A stretch of DNA of 64,000 nt from Sodalis-like secondary symbiont of Drepanosiphum platanoidis (lineage in GTDB: Bacteria; Pseudomonadota; Gammaproteobacteria; Enterobacterales; Enterobacteriaceae). The notes beneath the pieces were generated by a model. The model was not told the origin of the DNA. It made no database searches and saw only the letters and a program-made list of their open reading frames with translations. This document shows, piece by piece, positions 11,688 through 22,142 of this stretch. The stretch covers positions 1 to 64,000 of the forward strand of contig NZ_OZ060924.1 in NCBI RefSeq assembly GCF_964059955.1, given 5' to 3'. Position numbers and translations under genes: made by a program. Positions within the stretch are counted from its first letter, which is position 1. The number at the start of each line of letters is the position of its first letter.

Positions 11688-13478
11688 TTATTTTTTTTTT
11701 ATATTTAACATTGATAAAAAAACTTCTTTAGGTAAATCAATATTTCCTATTTTTTTCATTTTTCTCTTACCTAATTTTTGTTTTTTTAATAATTTTTTTT
11801 TTCTACTAATATCTCCTCCATAACATTTAGCTAAAACATTTTTTCTAAGTTGTTTAATTGTAGAACGAGAAATAATATTATTTCCAATAGATGCTTGAAT
11901 TGATATATCAAATTGTTGTCTAGGTATTAATAATTTTAAATTATTAACAGATTTTTTTGCTTTATAAATTATATTATTTTTATGAATTAAAGAAGACAAA
12001 GTATCTATATAAATTTTATTTATAATAATATCTAATTTAACTATATCTGAAATTTTAAATTTTTTAAATTTATAATCTAAAGATGCATATCCATGAGATA
12101 TAGATTTTAATTTATCAAAAAAATCTAATATAATTTCAGACATAGGAATATAATATATAAGTTCTACTCTATTAGAGTAGAAGATCATATTTTTTTGTAT
12201 TCCTCTTTTTTTATTACATAAAATAATTATTTTTCCTAAATATTTTTTAGGAGAAATTATATAACATTTTGCAATTGGTTCATGTATTTCTTTAATGTTT
12301 TTTATATTAGAAAGTTTAGATGGACTATCAATATAAATTATATTATTACTTGTAATTATTTTATAAATAACTGTTGGAATAGTAGCAATTATATTTAATT
12401 TATATTCACGTTCTAATCTTTCTTTTACAATTTCCATATGTAATAAACCTAAAAATCCACAACGAAAACCAAAACCTAATACAGAAGAAACTTCTGGTTC
12501 ATAAAATAAAGAAGAATCATTTAATGAAAGTTTTTTTAAAGCATCTTTGAAATATTTAAAATCTTCTGATCTCATAGAAAATAAAGAAGCATAAACTTTA
12601 GGTTTAATTTTTTTAAATTTTTTTAATTTTTCTTTAGAAGGATTATTGGCTAATGTTAAAGTATAACCTACAATATTTTTAGAAATTTTTTTAATTCCAC
12701 ATGAAATCCATCCTACTTCTCCACAATATAATATTTTACAATTTTTTCTTTTGGGAGTAAAAATTCCTATTTGATCAACACAATATTTTTTTTTTGTTTC
12801 TATACATTGAATTGTATCTCCTAATGAAAGATTTCCATTTTTAATACGAATTAAAGATATAATACCTAAATATTTATCAAACCAACTATCAATGATTATT
12901 GCTTGTAATGGAAGTAAATAACTTCCTTTAGGAGGTGGTATATCTGATATTATATGTTTAATAACATTAGATATTCCTAATCCTGTTTTTGCAGAACATT
13001 TAATTATTTTTTTTTCATTAATACCTATTAAATTTTTTATATCAAGTAAAATTTGTTTTATATTAATATTTGGTAAATCAATTTTATTTATAATTGTAAT
13101 AACTTTTAACTTCATTTTTTTAGCAAAAAAATAACTTGATAAAGTTTGTGCTTCTATTCCTTGACTAGCATCAATTATTAATAAAACACCTTCACATGCT
13201 GAAAGTGATCTAGATACTTCATAAGAAAAATCTACATGTCCAGGTGTATCAATAAGATTTAATTTATATTTTTTATTACAATTAGATAAATAACTTAATG
13301 TAACGCTTTGTGCTTTTATTGTAATTCCTCGTTCTCTTTCTAATTCCATTGAATCTAATACTTGAGAAGACATTTCACGTTTATTTAAACCTCCACATAT
13401 TTGTATAATTCTATCAGATAATGTTGATTTTCCATGATCTATATGAGCTATTATAGAAAAATTACGTATATTTTTCAT
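11688..13478 (-). CDS. lepA: elongation factor 4 (LepA), ribosome-associated GTPase
   Basis: Translational GTPase of 596 aa (E. coli 599). The G domain carries AHIDHGKST (about 11-19), the switch motif [16 protein letters not shown] and NKIDLP. The C-terminal LepA-specific domain shows [28 protein letters not shown], typical of the family. LepA is implicated in initiation and 30S maturation and in back-translocation in vitro; it is not essential in E. coli under rich conditions. First gene of the lepA-lepB-rnc-era cluster. About 280 bases of A/T upstream separate it from orn. Confidence 0.98.
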   Translation of the reverse strand: MKNIRNFSIIAHIDHGKSTLSDRIIQICGGLNKREMSSQVLDSMELERERGITIKAQSVTLSYLSNCNKKYKLNLIDTPGHVDFSYEVSRSLSACEGVLLIIDASQGIEAQTLSSYFFAKKMKLKVITIINKIDLPNINIKQILLDIKNLIGINEKKIIKCSAKTGLGISNVIKHIISDIPPPKGSYLLPLQAIIIDSWFDKYLGIISLIRIKNGNLSLGDTIQCIETKKKYCVDQIGIFTPKRKNCKILYCGEVGWISCGIKKISKNIVGYTLTLANNPSKEKLKKFKKIKPKVYASLFSMRSEDFKYFKDALKKLSLNDSSLFYEPEVSSVLGFGFRCGFLGLLHMEIVKERLEREYKLNIIATIPTVIYKIITSNNIIYIDSPSKLSNIKNIKEIHEPIAKCYIISPKKYLGKIIILCNKKRGIQKNMIFYSNRVELIYYIPMSEIILDFFDKLKSISHGYASLDYKFKKFKISDIVKLDIIINKIYIDTLSSLIHKNNIIYKAKKSVNNLKLLIPRQQFDISIQASIGNNIISRSTIKQLRKNVLAKCYGGDISRKKKLLKKQKLGKRKMKKIGNIDLPKEVFLSMLNIKKK

Positions 13479-13644
13479 TTTTTAAATAATTTATATATGT
13501 TAATTATAAGAATTGGGTTTTATATATAATAATATTAAGTTTTTAAATAAATAAAAAAAATTTTTTTAAATTTTTTTTATTTATATTATAAAAATTTATT
13601 TAAAAAAATAATATAATTATTTATTTTATCATAATTTTTTTTAA

Positions 13645-13678
13645 AAAAAGTTAAATAAAATATTTTATTTAACTTTTT
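13645..13678 (-). terminator. 34-nt perfect palindrome, probable orn terminator
   Basis: Perfect palindrome (AAAAAGTTAAATAAAAT and its complement), 83 bases past the orn stop on the minus strand. It is followed there by a T-run. It lies between orn and lepA, so termination between the two is the simplest reading. Confidence 0.5.
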
Positions 13679-13760
13679 AAATATTTAATTAAAATATTTA
13701 ATTTAAAATATTATTAATATAATTAATAATTAATAATTTTTTATTAAACTTTAAAAAAAT

Positions 13761-14297
13761 TTATTTAAAAAAATATTTTTTATAAAAATTTAACTCATAA
13801 ATTGATTGTTTTATATCATATAATGCTTTATGACATTTTTTTTTATTAAGTTTTAATAAAATTTTAGGATTCCATCTATATGCTAATTCTTTAATTGAAC
13901 TAACATCTAAATATCTATAATGAAAATATTTTTCTAAATTAGGCATATATTTAAATAAAAATCTTCTATCTTGTGCAATTGTATTTCCACAAATAGGAGA
14001 TTTTCCTTTTGGAACCCATTTTTTTAAAAATTTTAATATTTTTATTTCTGCTTTATATTCATTTATACAACTTTTTTTTACTTTTTCAATTAAACCACTA
14101 GATGAATGTACATTAAAATTCCATTTATTCATTAAATTTATTTGTTTCTTAGATTGATAAATATAAAAAACTAAACTTTTTGATAAAATATTTAAATTTT
14201 TATCAGTAATTAATATAGCAATTTCTATAATTTTATGAATATCTGGATTTAATCCAGTCATTTCTAAATCAATCCAAATTAAATTATCTTTATTCAT
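13761..14297 (-). CDS. orn: oligoribonuclease
   Basis: DEDDh-family 3'-5' exonuclease that degrades 2-5-nt RNA fragments, the last step of RNA turnover. The protein is 178 aa (E. coli 181). Motif I WIDLEMTG (about 8-15), motif II CGNTIAQDRRFL and the HYRYLDVSSIKELA segment are present. The final motif HKALYDIKQS keeps the catalytic His and Asp. It is preceded by 690 bases of A/T. Confidence 0.97.
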   Translation of the reverse strand: MNKDNLIWIDLEMTGLNPDIHKIIEIAILITDKNLNILSKSLVFYIYQSKKQINLMNKWNFNVHSSSGLIEKVKKSCINEYKAEIKILKFLKKWVPKGKSPICGNTIAQDRRFLFKYMPNLEKYFHYRYLDVSSIKELAYRWNPKILLKLNKKKCHKALYDIKQSIYELNFYKKYFFK

Positions 14298-14987
14298 ATA
14301 TATCTCTATAAAATTTTAATTATTAAATTTTTTAAAATTTTAAAAAATATTTATTATTAATGATTATTAAAATTAATAAAATAATTAATAATTAAAATAT
14401 ATTAAAATTTTTTTATTAAAAAATATATATTTTTTAATAAAAAAATAAATTAATAATATTTTTATTTTAAAAAAAAATAAAATATATAGTATAATTTTAA
14501 TTATTAAATATATTTATATAAATATTTTAATATAAATTAATTATATTAAAATTTACAATTTTTTAAATTTTTAATATATTTTTGTAAAAATATATTAAAA
14601 ATTAATATTTTATTATTAAATAATTCATAATTTTAATATATTTATTTTTTAATAAAAATTTAAGTTTATTTTATAAATTATTAAATAATAACATATAAAA
14701 TATTTTATTTTATAAAATTAATTTTTTAATTAAATTAAAATTTTAATAAAATATAATTTAAATAAAATTATTGTAAAATAATATTAATATATTATTAATA
14801 TTTATTTTTTAAAAAATATTTAATTAATTAATAAAATAAATTTTTATATAAATATTTATTTTTAAACTTAAATAATAATAAATTATATTATTTATTTTTA
14901 ATTTTTTAGTAAAATTATTAATATATTTAAAATATTTAAATTTTAATGTATTTTTATATTAAATAATTAAAATATGGAAAATAATTT
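14298..14987. other. gene-free A/T stretch upstream of accB
   Basis: About 690 bases of nearly pure A/T with no supported ORF or RNA. The one notable element is a 16-bp inverted repeat at 14568-14601 (arms TTTTTAATATATTTTT and complement, 2-base loop). The divergent promoters of orn and accBC must lie here, but I cannot separate them from background. Confidence 0.5.
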
Positions 14988-15449
14988 ATGGACATTCGTA
15001 AAATTAAAAAATTAATTAATCTTGTTAAAGATTTTAATATTTCAAAATTAGAAATTTTTGAAAAAAATAAATCAATAAAAATTAGTAATAAAAAATCAAA
15101 AAAAAATTTTTCAACAATAAAAAAGTTTTATAAAAAAAATATAAAAAGTTTATATTCTAAAAATAAAAAATCATATAATAATGAATTATCTTCTTCTAAA
15201 TATAAAAATATTAATAAATATATTATTAAATCTCCTATGGTAGGTACATTTTATAGATCTCCTAGTCCAAATGCTAAACCTTTTATTGAAATAGGTCAAA
15301 AAATAAATATAGGAGATGTATTATGTATAATAGAAGCTATGAAAATGATGAATCAAATAAAATCTGATAGGGTAGGAATTGTTAAATCAATTTTTTTAAA
15401 AAATGGACAATCAGTTGAATATGATGAACCTTTAATAGCATTAGAATAA
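14988..15449 (+). CDS. accB: biotin carboxyl carrier protein of acetyl-CoA carboxylase
   Basis: BCCP subunit that carries biotin between the carboxylase and carboxyltransferase centres of acetyl-CoA carboxylase. The protein is 153 aa (E. coli 156). The N-terminal [23 protein letters not shown] matches the dimerisation region. The E. coli Ala/Pro linker has become a Lys/Asn/Ser linker (about 40-70). The C-terminal biotinyl domain (about 78-153) has the thumb region [20 protein letters not shown] and the attachment site EAMKMM, whose Lys is biotinylated. It precedes accC by 13 bases (accBC operon). Its need for biotin gives a reason to keep the bio genes just downstream. Confidence 0.98.
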   Translation: MDIRKIKKLINLVKDFNISKLEIFEKNKSIKISNKKSKKNFSTIKKFYKKNIKSLYSKNKKSYNNELSSSKYKNINKYIIKSPMVGTFYRSPSPNAKPFIEIGQKINIGDVLCIIEAMKMMNQIKSDRVGIVKSIFLKNGQSVEYDEPLIALE

Positions 15450-15462
15450 TGGAGATTATAAT

Positions 15463-16803
15463 ATGTTAAAGAAAATTCTTATTGCAAATAGAGGTGAAAT
15501 TGCTTTACGAATTTTACGTGCATGTAAAGAATTAAATATTAAAACTGTTGCAGTACATTCTACTATTGATCGTGATTTAAAACATGTTCTTCTTGCTGAT
15601 GAAACAGTTTGTATTGGACCTCCTGTATCAATTAAAAGTTATTTAAATATACCATCTATTATTTCAGCAGCAGAAATTACTAGATCTTCTGCAATTCATC
15701 CTGGATATGGATTTTTATCTGAAAATGCTGATTTTGCAGAACAAGTAGAAAAATCTGGATTTATATTTATTGGACCAAATTCTGAAACTATTCGTTTAAT
15801 GGGTAATAAAATTTCTGCAATAAATACTATGATAAAATTAGGAATACCTTGTATACCTAGTTCTAAAGATATAACAAATAAAAATATATTTCAAAATCAT
15901 ATTATTGCTAAAAAAATTGGATATCCAGTTATTATTAAATCATCTAATAGTGGAGGTGGAAAAGGAATAAGAATTGTATATAATCCACAAAATTTAGAAT
16001 CTTCTATTATGATTACTAAATTAGAAACAAAATCTTCTTTTAGTAAAAATACTTTATATATAGAAAAATATTTAAATAATTCTAGACATATAGAAATTCA
16101 AATATTATCAGATGGACAAGGAAATGTTATTTGTTTAGGAGAACGTGATTGTTCTATTCAAAGAAAATATCAAAAGATTCTTGAAGAAGCACCAGCACCT
16201 GGATTTAATAAAAAAATACGTAAATATATTGAAAATAAATGTATAGAAGCTTGTTTAGCAATTAATTATCGTGGAGTTGGAACATTTGAATTTCTTTATG
16301 AAAACGAAAAATTTTTTTTTATTGAAATGAATACAAGAATTCAAGTTGAACATACAGTTAGTGAAATGATTACTGGAATTGATATAGTTAAAACTCAATT
16401 AAAAATTGCAAATTTTAAATTATTAAATATAAATCCTAAAAAACTTAAAATTTTAGGACATGCAATTGAATGTAGAATTAATGCTGAAGATTCTAAAAAT
16501 TTTTTTCCTAGTTCTGGTAAAATTACTAGATTTCATGCTCCAGGAGGATTTGGTGTTAGATGGGAATCACATATTTATTCAGGATATTCAGTTCCTATTA
16601 ATTATGATTCAATGATAGGTAAATTAATTTGTTTTGGAGAAACTCGTAAAATAGCAATTGCTCGTATGAAAAATGCTTTAACAGAATTAATTATAGATGG
16701 AATAAAAACAAACATAAATTTACAATTAAATATTATAAATGATATAAATTTTAAAAAAGGAAATATTAATATTAATTATCTTGAAAATTTTATTAAAAAA
16801 TAA
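15463..16803 (+). CDS. accC: biotin carboxylase subunit of acetyl-CoA carboxylase
   Basis: ATP-dependent carboxylation of BCCP-biotin with bicarbonate. The protein is 446 aa (E. coli 449). N-terminal [17 protein letters not shown], the glycine-rich ATP-grasp loop [11 protein letters not shown] (about 164-174), and the active-site segment [22 protein letters not shown] are intact. GGAG lies 8-9 bases upstream of the ATG. Co-transcribed with accB. The carboxyltransferase genes accA and accD are not in the window. Confidence 0.98.
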   Translation: MLKKILIANRGEIALRILRACKELNIKTVAVHSTIDRDLKHVLLADETVCIGPPVSIKSYLNIPSIISAAEITRSSAIHPGYGFLSENADFAEQVEKSGFIFIGPNSETIRLMGNKISAINTMIKLGIPCIPSSKDITNKNIFQNHIIAKKIGYPVIIKSSNSGGGKGIRIVYNPQNLESSIMITKLETKSSFSKNTLYIEKYLNNSRHIEIQILSDGQGNVICLGERDCSIQRKYQKILEEAPAPGFNKKIRKYIENKCIEACLAINYRGVGTFEFLYENEKFFFIEMNTRIQVEHTVSEMITGIDIVKTQLKIANFKLLNINPKKLKILGHAIECRINAEDSKNFFPSSGKITRFHAPGGFGVRWESHIYSGYSVPINYDSMIGKLICFGETRKIAIARMKNALTELIIDGIKTNINLQLNIINDINFKKGNININYLENFIKK

Positions 16804-16841
16804 ATTTATATTAAAATATAAAAATTATAAGTATTTTATTT

Positions 16842-17513
16842 TTAAAAATCAAATTTAATATACTTAGATGTATCTGTTTTTTCTAATTTTTTAATCCATG
16901 GAAATTCTCCTAATAAAGGAATTTTTAACATTTTATTTAATGAAATTATATATTCTTTAGATCTATGAGTAATTGGATATAAATGATTAGCTATCCATCC
17001 AGTTATATTTATATTAGAATTTTTTATTGATTCTATTGTCAATAATGCATGATTTAAACATCCTAATTTTAATCCAACTACTAAAATAACAGAAATTTTT
17101 TCATAAATAACCCAATCACTAAAAAAATAATTATTAGATAATGGAGTAAACCATCCACCAGCTCCTTCAATAAATATATAATCTCCTAAAGATTCTAATT
17201 TTTTTAAATTTTTTGATATTTTTTTTATATTAATTTTTATTTTTTCATCCATACTAGCAATATGTGGAGATGTAGAATTTATCAATGAATAAATATTTAT
17301 TTGATTATATTTTAAATTTACATTACTACTAAAAAGTAGTTTTATAACATCATCATTTCTTGATCCTAAATTAGTAACATAAGATCCTGAAGCAATTGGT
17401 TTATAACCAATTGTTTTATATCCTTTTTTAACAAAATACTTTATTAAAGCACAAGAAATAATTGTTTTCCCAACATTAGTATCAGTTCCAGTAATAAAAT
17501 ATTTTTTTATCAT
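16842..17513 (-). CDS. bioD: dethiobiotin synthetase
   Basis: ATP-dependent ring closure of 7,8-diaminopelargonate with CO2 to dethiobiotin, the next-to-last biotin step. The protein is 223 aa (E. coli 225). The P-loop GTDTNVGKT (about 9-17), Lys in GYKPIASG (about 36-43), and the EGAGGWFTPL segment (about 115-124) are present. It lies downstream of bioB on the same strand, 160 bases away. In E. coli bioF and bioC lie between them; here there is only A/T. Convergent with accC (38-base gap). Confidence 0.96.
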   Translation of the reverse strand: MIKKYFITGTDTNVGKTIISCALIKYFVKKGYKTIGYKPIASGSYVTNLGSRNDDVIKLLFSSNVNLKYNQINIYSLINSTSPHIASMDEKIKINIKKISKNLKKLESLGDYIFIEGAGGWFTPLSNNYFFSDWVIYEKISVILVVGLKLGCLNHALLTIESIKNSNINITGWIANHLYPITHRSKEYIISLNKMLKIPLLGEFPWIKKLEKTDTSKYIKFDF

Positions 17514-17673
17514 AAATATTAACCTTTTATTAAAAAAATAAAAATTTATATTTCATATAATATATTATATTTTATATATAAAATATAATTTATTTAAAAT
17601 ATATTTTTTAAAAAAATATAATATATATTATATGTATAATTATTTTAATTAAAATTAAATATTTTTTAAAAAA

Positions 17674-18711
17674 TTATATATATGCATCATAATATTTTTC
17701 ATTATCATTTAAAATATTATCATTTTTTGTAAATTTAGTTTTTTTTTCTTTTAAAGAAAGAATATTTTTTTCAGTATTTATTCCAAGTTTTTCAAAAAGT
17801 TTAATATCTTTTTCAATATCTGGATTAGTAGTAGTAAGTAATTTACATCCATAAAATACTGAATTAGCTCCTGCCATAAAACATAATGCTTGCATTTCTT
17901 CATTCATATTTTCTCGTCCAGCTGAAAGTCTTATATAAGAAGAATTCATCATAATACGAGTAACTGCTATTATTTTAATAAAATCAAATGAATCTACTAC
18001 AATATTTGTATTTGATAATGGAGTTCCTGGAACCTTAACTAATATATTTATTGGTATACTTTCAGGAGGTTTTTCCATATTAGCTAATTGTATTAATAAA
18101 TTTATACGATCATTAAAACTTTCACCTAATCCTATTATTCCACCTGAACATACTTTAATTCCTGAATTTCTTACATTTTTTATTGTATCAAGTCTATCTT
18201 GATAAGTTCTTGTACTAATTATAGAAGAATAATATTCTGGTGATGTATCTAAATTATGATTATAATAATCTAATCCAGCTTCAGATAATTGATTAGCCTG
18301 TGTACTATCTAACATACCTAATGTCATACAAGTTTCTAATCCAAGAGATTTTACTTTTTTAATCATTTCTTTTAAAATAGGTATATCTTTATTTTTTGGA
18401 TTTTTCCATGCAGCTCCCATACAAAATCTAGTAGATCCAGATTTTTTTGCTATACGAGCTTTTTTTAAAACTGTTTCAATATCAATTAATTTTTCAGTTT
18501 TTAAATTAGTTTTATGACGAGAACTTTGAGGACAATATTTACAATCTTCTGGACAAGATCCTGTTTTTATAGATAGTAAAGTACTAATTTGTACTTTATT
18601 TGGAGTAAAATTTTTTCTATGAATTTTTTGTGCTTTAAATAAAAGATCAAAAAATGGTTTTTTAAATAAATTAGAAGTTTGACTAAATGTCCAAGTTTTT
18701 ATAGTTGACAT
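17674..18711 (-). CDS. bioB: biotin synthase (radical SAM)
   Basis: Inserts sulfur into dethiobiotin to give biotin. The protein is 345 aa (E. coli 346). The radical-SAM cysteine motif C-x3-C-x2-C is visible in [14 protein letters not shown] (about 52-65). Further conserved Cys residues (in ARFCMGAAW-like TRFCMGAAW and [16 protein letters not shown]) and the Arg in RLSAGRENM supply the 2Fe-2S cluster site. Divergent from bioA across 97 bases, as in the enterobacterial bio locus. I could not find a convincing BirA operator in that gap. Confidence 0.98.
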   Translation of the reverse strand: MSTIKTWTFSQTSNLFKKPFFDLLFKAQKIHRKNFTPNKVQISTLLSIKTGSCPEDCKYCPQSSRHKTNLKTEKLIDIETVLKKARIAKKSGSTRFCMGAAWKNPKNKDIPILKEMIKKVKSLGLETCMTLGMLDSTQANQLSEAGLDYYNHNLDTSPEYYSSIISTRTYQDRLDTIKNVRNSGIKVCSGGIIGLGESFNDRINLLIQLANMEKPPESIPINILVKVPGTPLSNTNIVVDSFDFIKIIAVTRIMMNSSYIRLSAGRENMNEEMQALCFMAGANSVFYGCKLLTTTNPDIEKDIKLFEKLGINTEKNILSLKEKKTKFTKNDNILNDNEKYYDAYI

Positions 18712-18808
18712 AAAAATATATTCCTAAAATTATATTAAATTAATTACATTATTTTTTACTTTATAAGTATACTATTAATTAAAATATACATACAATAGGT
18801 ATTTATTA
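18712..18808. promoter_or_regulatory. divergent bioB/bioA intergenic region
   Basis: The 97 bases between the divergent start codons correspond to the BirA-controlled bio operator/promoter of E. coli. Promoters must lie here, but the palindromic TTGTAAACC/GGTTTACAA operator is not recognisable. Biotin repression may have been lost. Confidence 0.45.
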
Positions 18809-20098
18809 ATGCATTTAAATGATATTCTCTTTGATCGTAAACATATATGGCATCCATATAGTTCTATAACTAATCCTTTAAAAAATTATCCTATAATTTC
18901 AGCTAATGGATTTAAACTTACCCTTAATAATGGAAGAAAAATAATAGATGGTATGTCTTCTTGGTGGGCAGCTATTCATGGATATAATCATCCTGTTTTA
19001 AATAATGCATTAATTAAACAAATTAAATTAATGTCTCATGTTATGTTTGGAGGAATTACACATTATCCTGCAATAAAATTATGTAAAAATATTATTAAAT
19101 TAGTTCCTAAAAAATTAGAATGTATTTTTTTAGCAGATTCTGGTTCAGTTGCAATAGAAGTAGCTATTAAAATGGTTTTACAATATTGGCAATTACATAA
19201 AAATCCTCGTAAAAAATTTTTATCTTTTTATAAAGGATATCATGGAGATACATTTGGAGCTATGTCAATTTGTGATCCTTATAATTCTATGCATAAATTT
19301 TATCATAATTTTCTTCCAAAAAATTATTTTATAAATTCTTTAACTCGAGGTTTTCATGAAAAATGGAAAAATGGAGATGATAAAGATATTATTTTTATGA
19401 TAGAAAAATATAATAAAAAAATAGCAGCTGTAATTATTGAACCAATTGTTCAAAGTGCTGGTGGAATGATATTTTATCATGCTTCTTATTTAAAAACATT
19501 AAGAGAATTATGTAATTATTATAATATAATACTTATTTTTGATGAAATTGCTACTGGATTTGGACGTACTGGAAAATTGTTTGCATGTAATCATGCTAAT
19601 ATATCTCCAGATATTATGTGTATTGGAAAAGCTTTAACTGGAGGAATGGTTACTCTTTCTGCAACATTAAGTTCTCGTCATATTGCAGAAACAATTAGTA
19701 ATGGTCCTACTAAATGTTTTATGCATGGACCAACATTTATGGGAAATCCTTTAGCTTGTTCTGCAGCTAATGCAAGTTTATTTCTTTTAAAAAAAGAAAA
19801 TTGGAATTTAAAAGTTTCATTTATAAATAAAATATTATTTTCTGGATTAATAAGTTTAAATAAACATAAAAGAGTAAAAAATGTAAGAGTATTAGGAGCT
19901 ATTGGAGTAGTAGAAACTTTTAATTTTATAAATATAGAAAAAATACAAAAATGGTTTGTTAATTATGGAGTTTGGATAAGACCTTTTAGAAAATTAATAT
20001 ATTTAATGCCACCTTATATAATTAATAAAAAATCATTATTTATTTTAATAAATGCAATTTCTGAATCATTAGATTATCCAGAACATTTTTTAAATTAA
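18809..20098 (+). CDS. bioA: adenosylmethionine-8-amino-7-oxononanoate aminotransferase
   Basis: PLP-dependent transamination of KAPA to 7,8-diaminopelargonate using S-adenosylmethionine. The protein is 429 aa, the same length as E. coli BioA. Conserved parts: HIWHPYSS at the N-terminus, GMSSWWAAIHGYNHP, the PLP-phosphate site DSGSVAIEVA, YKGYHGDTFGAMS, the Asp in LIFDEIATGFGRTG, and the Schiff-base Lys in CIGKALTGGM. Divergent from bioB. Together with bioB and bioD it covers only the last three steps from KAPA to biotin. Confidence 0.98.
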   Translation: MHLNDILFDRKHIWHPYSSITNPLKNYPIISANGFKLTLNNGRKIIDGMSSWWAAIHGYNHPVLNNALIKQIKLMSHVMFGGITHYPAIKLCKNIIKLVPKKLECIFLADSGSVAIEVAIKMVLQYWQLHKNPRKKFLSFYKGYHGDTFGAMSICDPYNSMHKFYHNFLPKNYFINSLTRGFHEKWKNGDDKDIIFMIEKYNKKIAAVIIEPIVQSAGGMIFYHASYLKTLRELCNYYNIILIFDEIATGFGRTGKLFACNHANISPDIMCIGKALTGGMVTLSATLSSRHIAETISNGPTKCFMHGPTFMGNPLACSAANASLFLLKKENWNLKVSFINKILFSGLISLNKHKRVKNVRVLGAIGVVETFNFINIEKIQKWFVNYGVWIRPFRKLIYLMPPYIINKKSLFILINAISESLDYPEHFLN

Positions 20099-20112
20099 TT
20101 TTATATGTTTAA

Positions 20113-20186
20113 TGCGTTCTAATGGATTTGAACCATTGACCTCCACCACGTCAAGGTGGCACTCTAACCATCTGAGCTAAGAACGC
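20113..20186 (-). tRNA. tRNA-Val (anticodon GAC)
   Basis: A 74-nt cloverleaf: acceptor GCGTTCT/AGAACGC, anticodon stem CCACC/GGTGG around TTGACGT, T arm AATGG-TTCAAAT-CCATT, discriminator A. CCA is not encoded (ATT follows). Very close to E. coli tRNA-Val(GAC). Confidence 0.96.
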
Positions 20187-20366
20187 ATTTTATTTTTTAA
20201 ATAAATTTATTATAACATTTTTTTTTAAAAAAAAAAATATTTTTTATTTTTTTTAAATTTTTTATGAAAAATATATAAATATAATATATAATTTAAATTT
20301 TTAAATAATTAATAAAATTTTATTAATTAAATTTATATTAAAATATTATTAAAGGATTTATTATAA

Positions 20367-21167
20367 ATGTTTAGTATTGTTGCTTCAGATTTAGATGGTA
20401 CTCTTCTTTCACCTAATCATAGAATAACTTCATATACAAAAAAAACTCTTAGATTATTAACTATGAAAGGAATTCATTTTATTTTTGCTACTGGAAGACA
20501 TCATATAGATGTAGAAAAAATAAAAAGAAAAATAAATATTAATTCTTATATGATAACTTCTAATGGAGCAAAAATTCATGATAATTATGGAAATTTAATT
20601 TATAGTCATGATATTAATGAAGAAATTTCTTTTTATTTATTAAAAATAGTTTATAAAAATAAATCAATTTTTACAAATATTTTTAGAAAAAATGAATGGT
20701 TTGTTAATCGTCATTATAATAATCAGGAAAATTTTTTTTGTGAATCTTCTTTTAATTATAAAATTTTTTCTTATAAAAATTTTCCTATAAATGGAATTTA
20801 TAAGATTTATTATACTAGTTCAAATTATAATAATTTAATTAAATTAGAAAATATTTTAAATAAAAAATTTGGTAAAAAAATTAATGTAAGTTTTTCTTCA
20901 TCTACATGTTTAGAAGTTATGGCAGGTGGAGTTTCTAAAGGTAATTCTTTAAAATATGTTTCTAATATTTTAGGATTTACTTTAAAAGATTGTATTTCAT
21001 TTGGAGATGGAATGAATGATAAAGAAATGTTAAAAATGTCTGGAAAAGGATGCATTATGTATAATGCTGAAAAAAAATTAAAAAATATATTACCAAAACT
21101 TGAAGTAATAGGAAGTAACAAAGATGATGCAGTGTCATTATATTTAAATAAAATGTTTTTTAAATAA
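20367..21167 (+). CDS. yigL: Cof-type HAD phosphatase, YigL-like (pyridoxal phosphate phosphatase)
   Basis: HAD-superfamily hydrolase of 266 aa (E. coli YigL 266). HAD motif I is ASDLDGTLLSPNH (about 6-18), with the nucleophile and acid Asp. FATGRHHIDV and MITSNGAKIHD match YigL nearly residue for residue, and better than the paralogues YidA or YbhA. The C2 cap domain is the most diverged part. HAD motif IV is ISFGDGMNDKEMLKMSGKGC. E. coli YigL dephosphorylates pyridoxal phosphate and some sugar phosphates. An AAGGA ribosome site precedes the ATG. Its role here is inferred from the family. Confidence 0.92.
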   Translation: MFSIVASDLDGTLLSPNHRITSYTKKTLRLLTMKGIHFIFATGRHHIDVEKIKRKININSYMITSNGAKIHDNYGNLIYSHDINEEISFYLLKIVYKNKSIFTNIFRKNEWFVNRHYNNQENFFCESSFNYKIFSYKNFPINGIYKIYYTSSNYNNLIKLENILNKKFGKKINVSFSSSTCLEVMAGGVSKGNSLKYVSNILGFTLKDCISFGDGMNDKEMLKMSGKGCIMYNAEKKLKNILPKLEVIGSNKDDAVSLYLNKMFFK

Positions 21168-21385
21168 TTTTTTTATTTTAATTTTAAAATTTTTATAATA
21201 AAATATTTTAATAATTAATAATTTTTTAATAAATCTTAAATTTAAATTTTATTTAAATATGTTTATATAATATAATATAAATATATAAATTTAATTAAAT
21301 TTAATTAAATAAATAAATATTAAAAAAATATAATAAATATATATAAAATTATTATTTATATATTTATTTTAAATATAGAGTTTTT

Positions 21386-22057
21386 ATGAAAAAACATTTA
21401 ATTTCTCCATCAATTATATCTGCTAATTTTTCTTGTTTAGGTAAAGATATATCTAAAGTAATATCTTCTGGTGCAGATATGATACATTTTGATGTTATGG
21501 ATAATCATTATGTTCCTAATATTACAATGGGACCTTTTATTTTAGAATCTATACGTTCTTATGGAATAAATGTTCCAATTGATGTTCATTTAATGACTAA
21601 TCCTGTAGATAATTTAATTGAAAAATTTATTTTTGCTGGAGCAAATTATATTATTTTTCATCCAGAATCAACTTTACATTTAGATAAATCATTAAATTTA
21701 ATTAAAAATTTTAAATGTAAATCTGGATTAGCATTTAATCCATCTACATCTTTAAATTATTTAGAATATGTTATAGAAAAAATTGATATAATTTTAATTA
21801 TGGGTGTTAATCCAGGATTTAGTGGTCAAAGTTTTATTCCAAATACTATTAATAAAATAAAAAATGTTCGTAAAATTATTGATAATATAAAACCAAATAT
21901 TTTATTAGCAGTAGATGGAGGAATTAATATAAATAATATTTCTTCTATTTCAAAAGCAGGAGCAAATATTTTTATATCTGGATCAGAAATTTTTGGATCT
22001 AATAATTATTTAAAAATAATTTCTTCTATGAAGAAGAAAATATCTTGTAATTTTTAA
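21386..22057 (+). CDS. rpe: ribulose-phosphate 3-epimerase
   Basis: Interconverts ribulose-5-phosphate and xylulose-5-phosphate in the non-oxidative pentose phosphate pathway. The TIM barrel is 223 aa (E. coli 225). Visible motifs: SPSIISANF at strand 1, HFDVMDNHYVPNIT with the metal-binding His/Asp, VHLMT, MGVNPGFSGQSFIP, and the second catalytic Asp in LAVDGGI. It precedes trpS by 85 bases. In E. coli gph lies between them in the dam operon; that gene is absent here. Works with pgl (40987-41988) in the same pathway. Confidence 0.97.
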   Translation: MKKHLISPSIISANFSCLGKDISKVISSGADMIHFDVMDNHYVPNITMGPFILESIRSYGINVPIDVHLMTNPVDNLIEKFIFAGANYIIFHPESTLHLDKSLNLIKNFKCKSGLAFNPSTSLNYLEYVIEKIDIILIMGVNPGFSGQSFIPNTINKIKNVRKIIDNIKPNILLAVDGGININNISSISKAGANIFISGSEIFGSNNYLKIISSMKKKISCNF

Positions 22058-22142
22058 TTAAAAAATTAAATATTTATTTAAAAAATATTTTATTTTAATA
22101 TAAAATATAAATTTTAATATTATTTTTAAGATTGAGAAAAAA

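Noticed and set aside
18712-18808. BirA operator between bioB and bioA
   Set aside because: No palindrome resembling the TTGTAAACC half-sites can be seen.
20825-21121. Minus-strand frame of 98 aa
   Set aside because: Antisense to the conserved HAD domain of yigL; no homology recognised.
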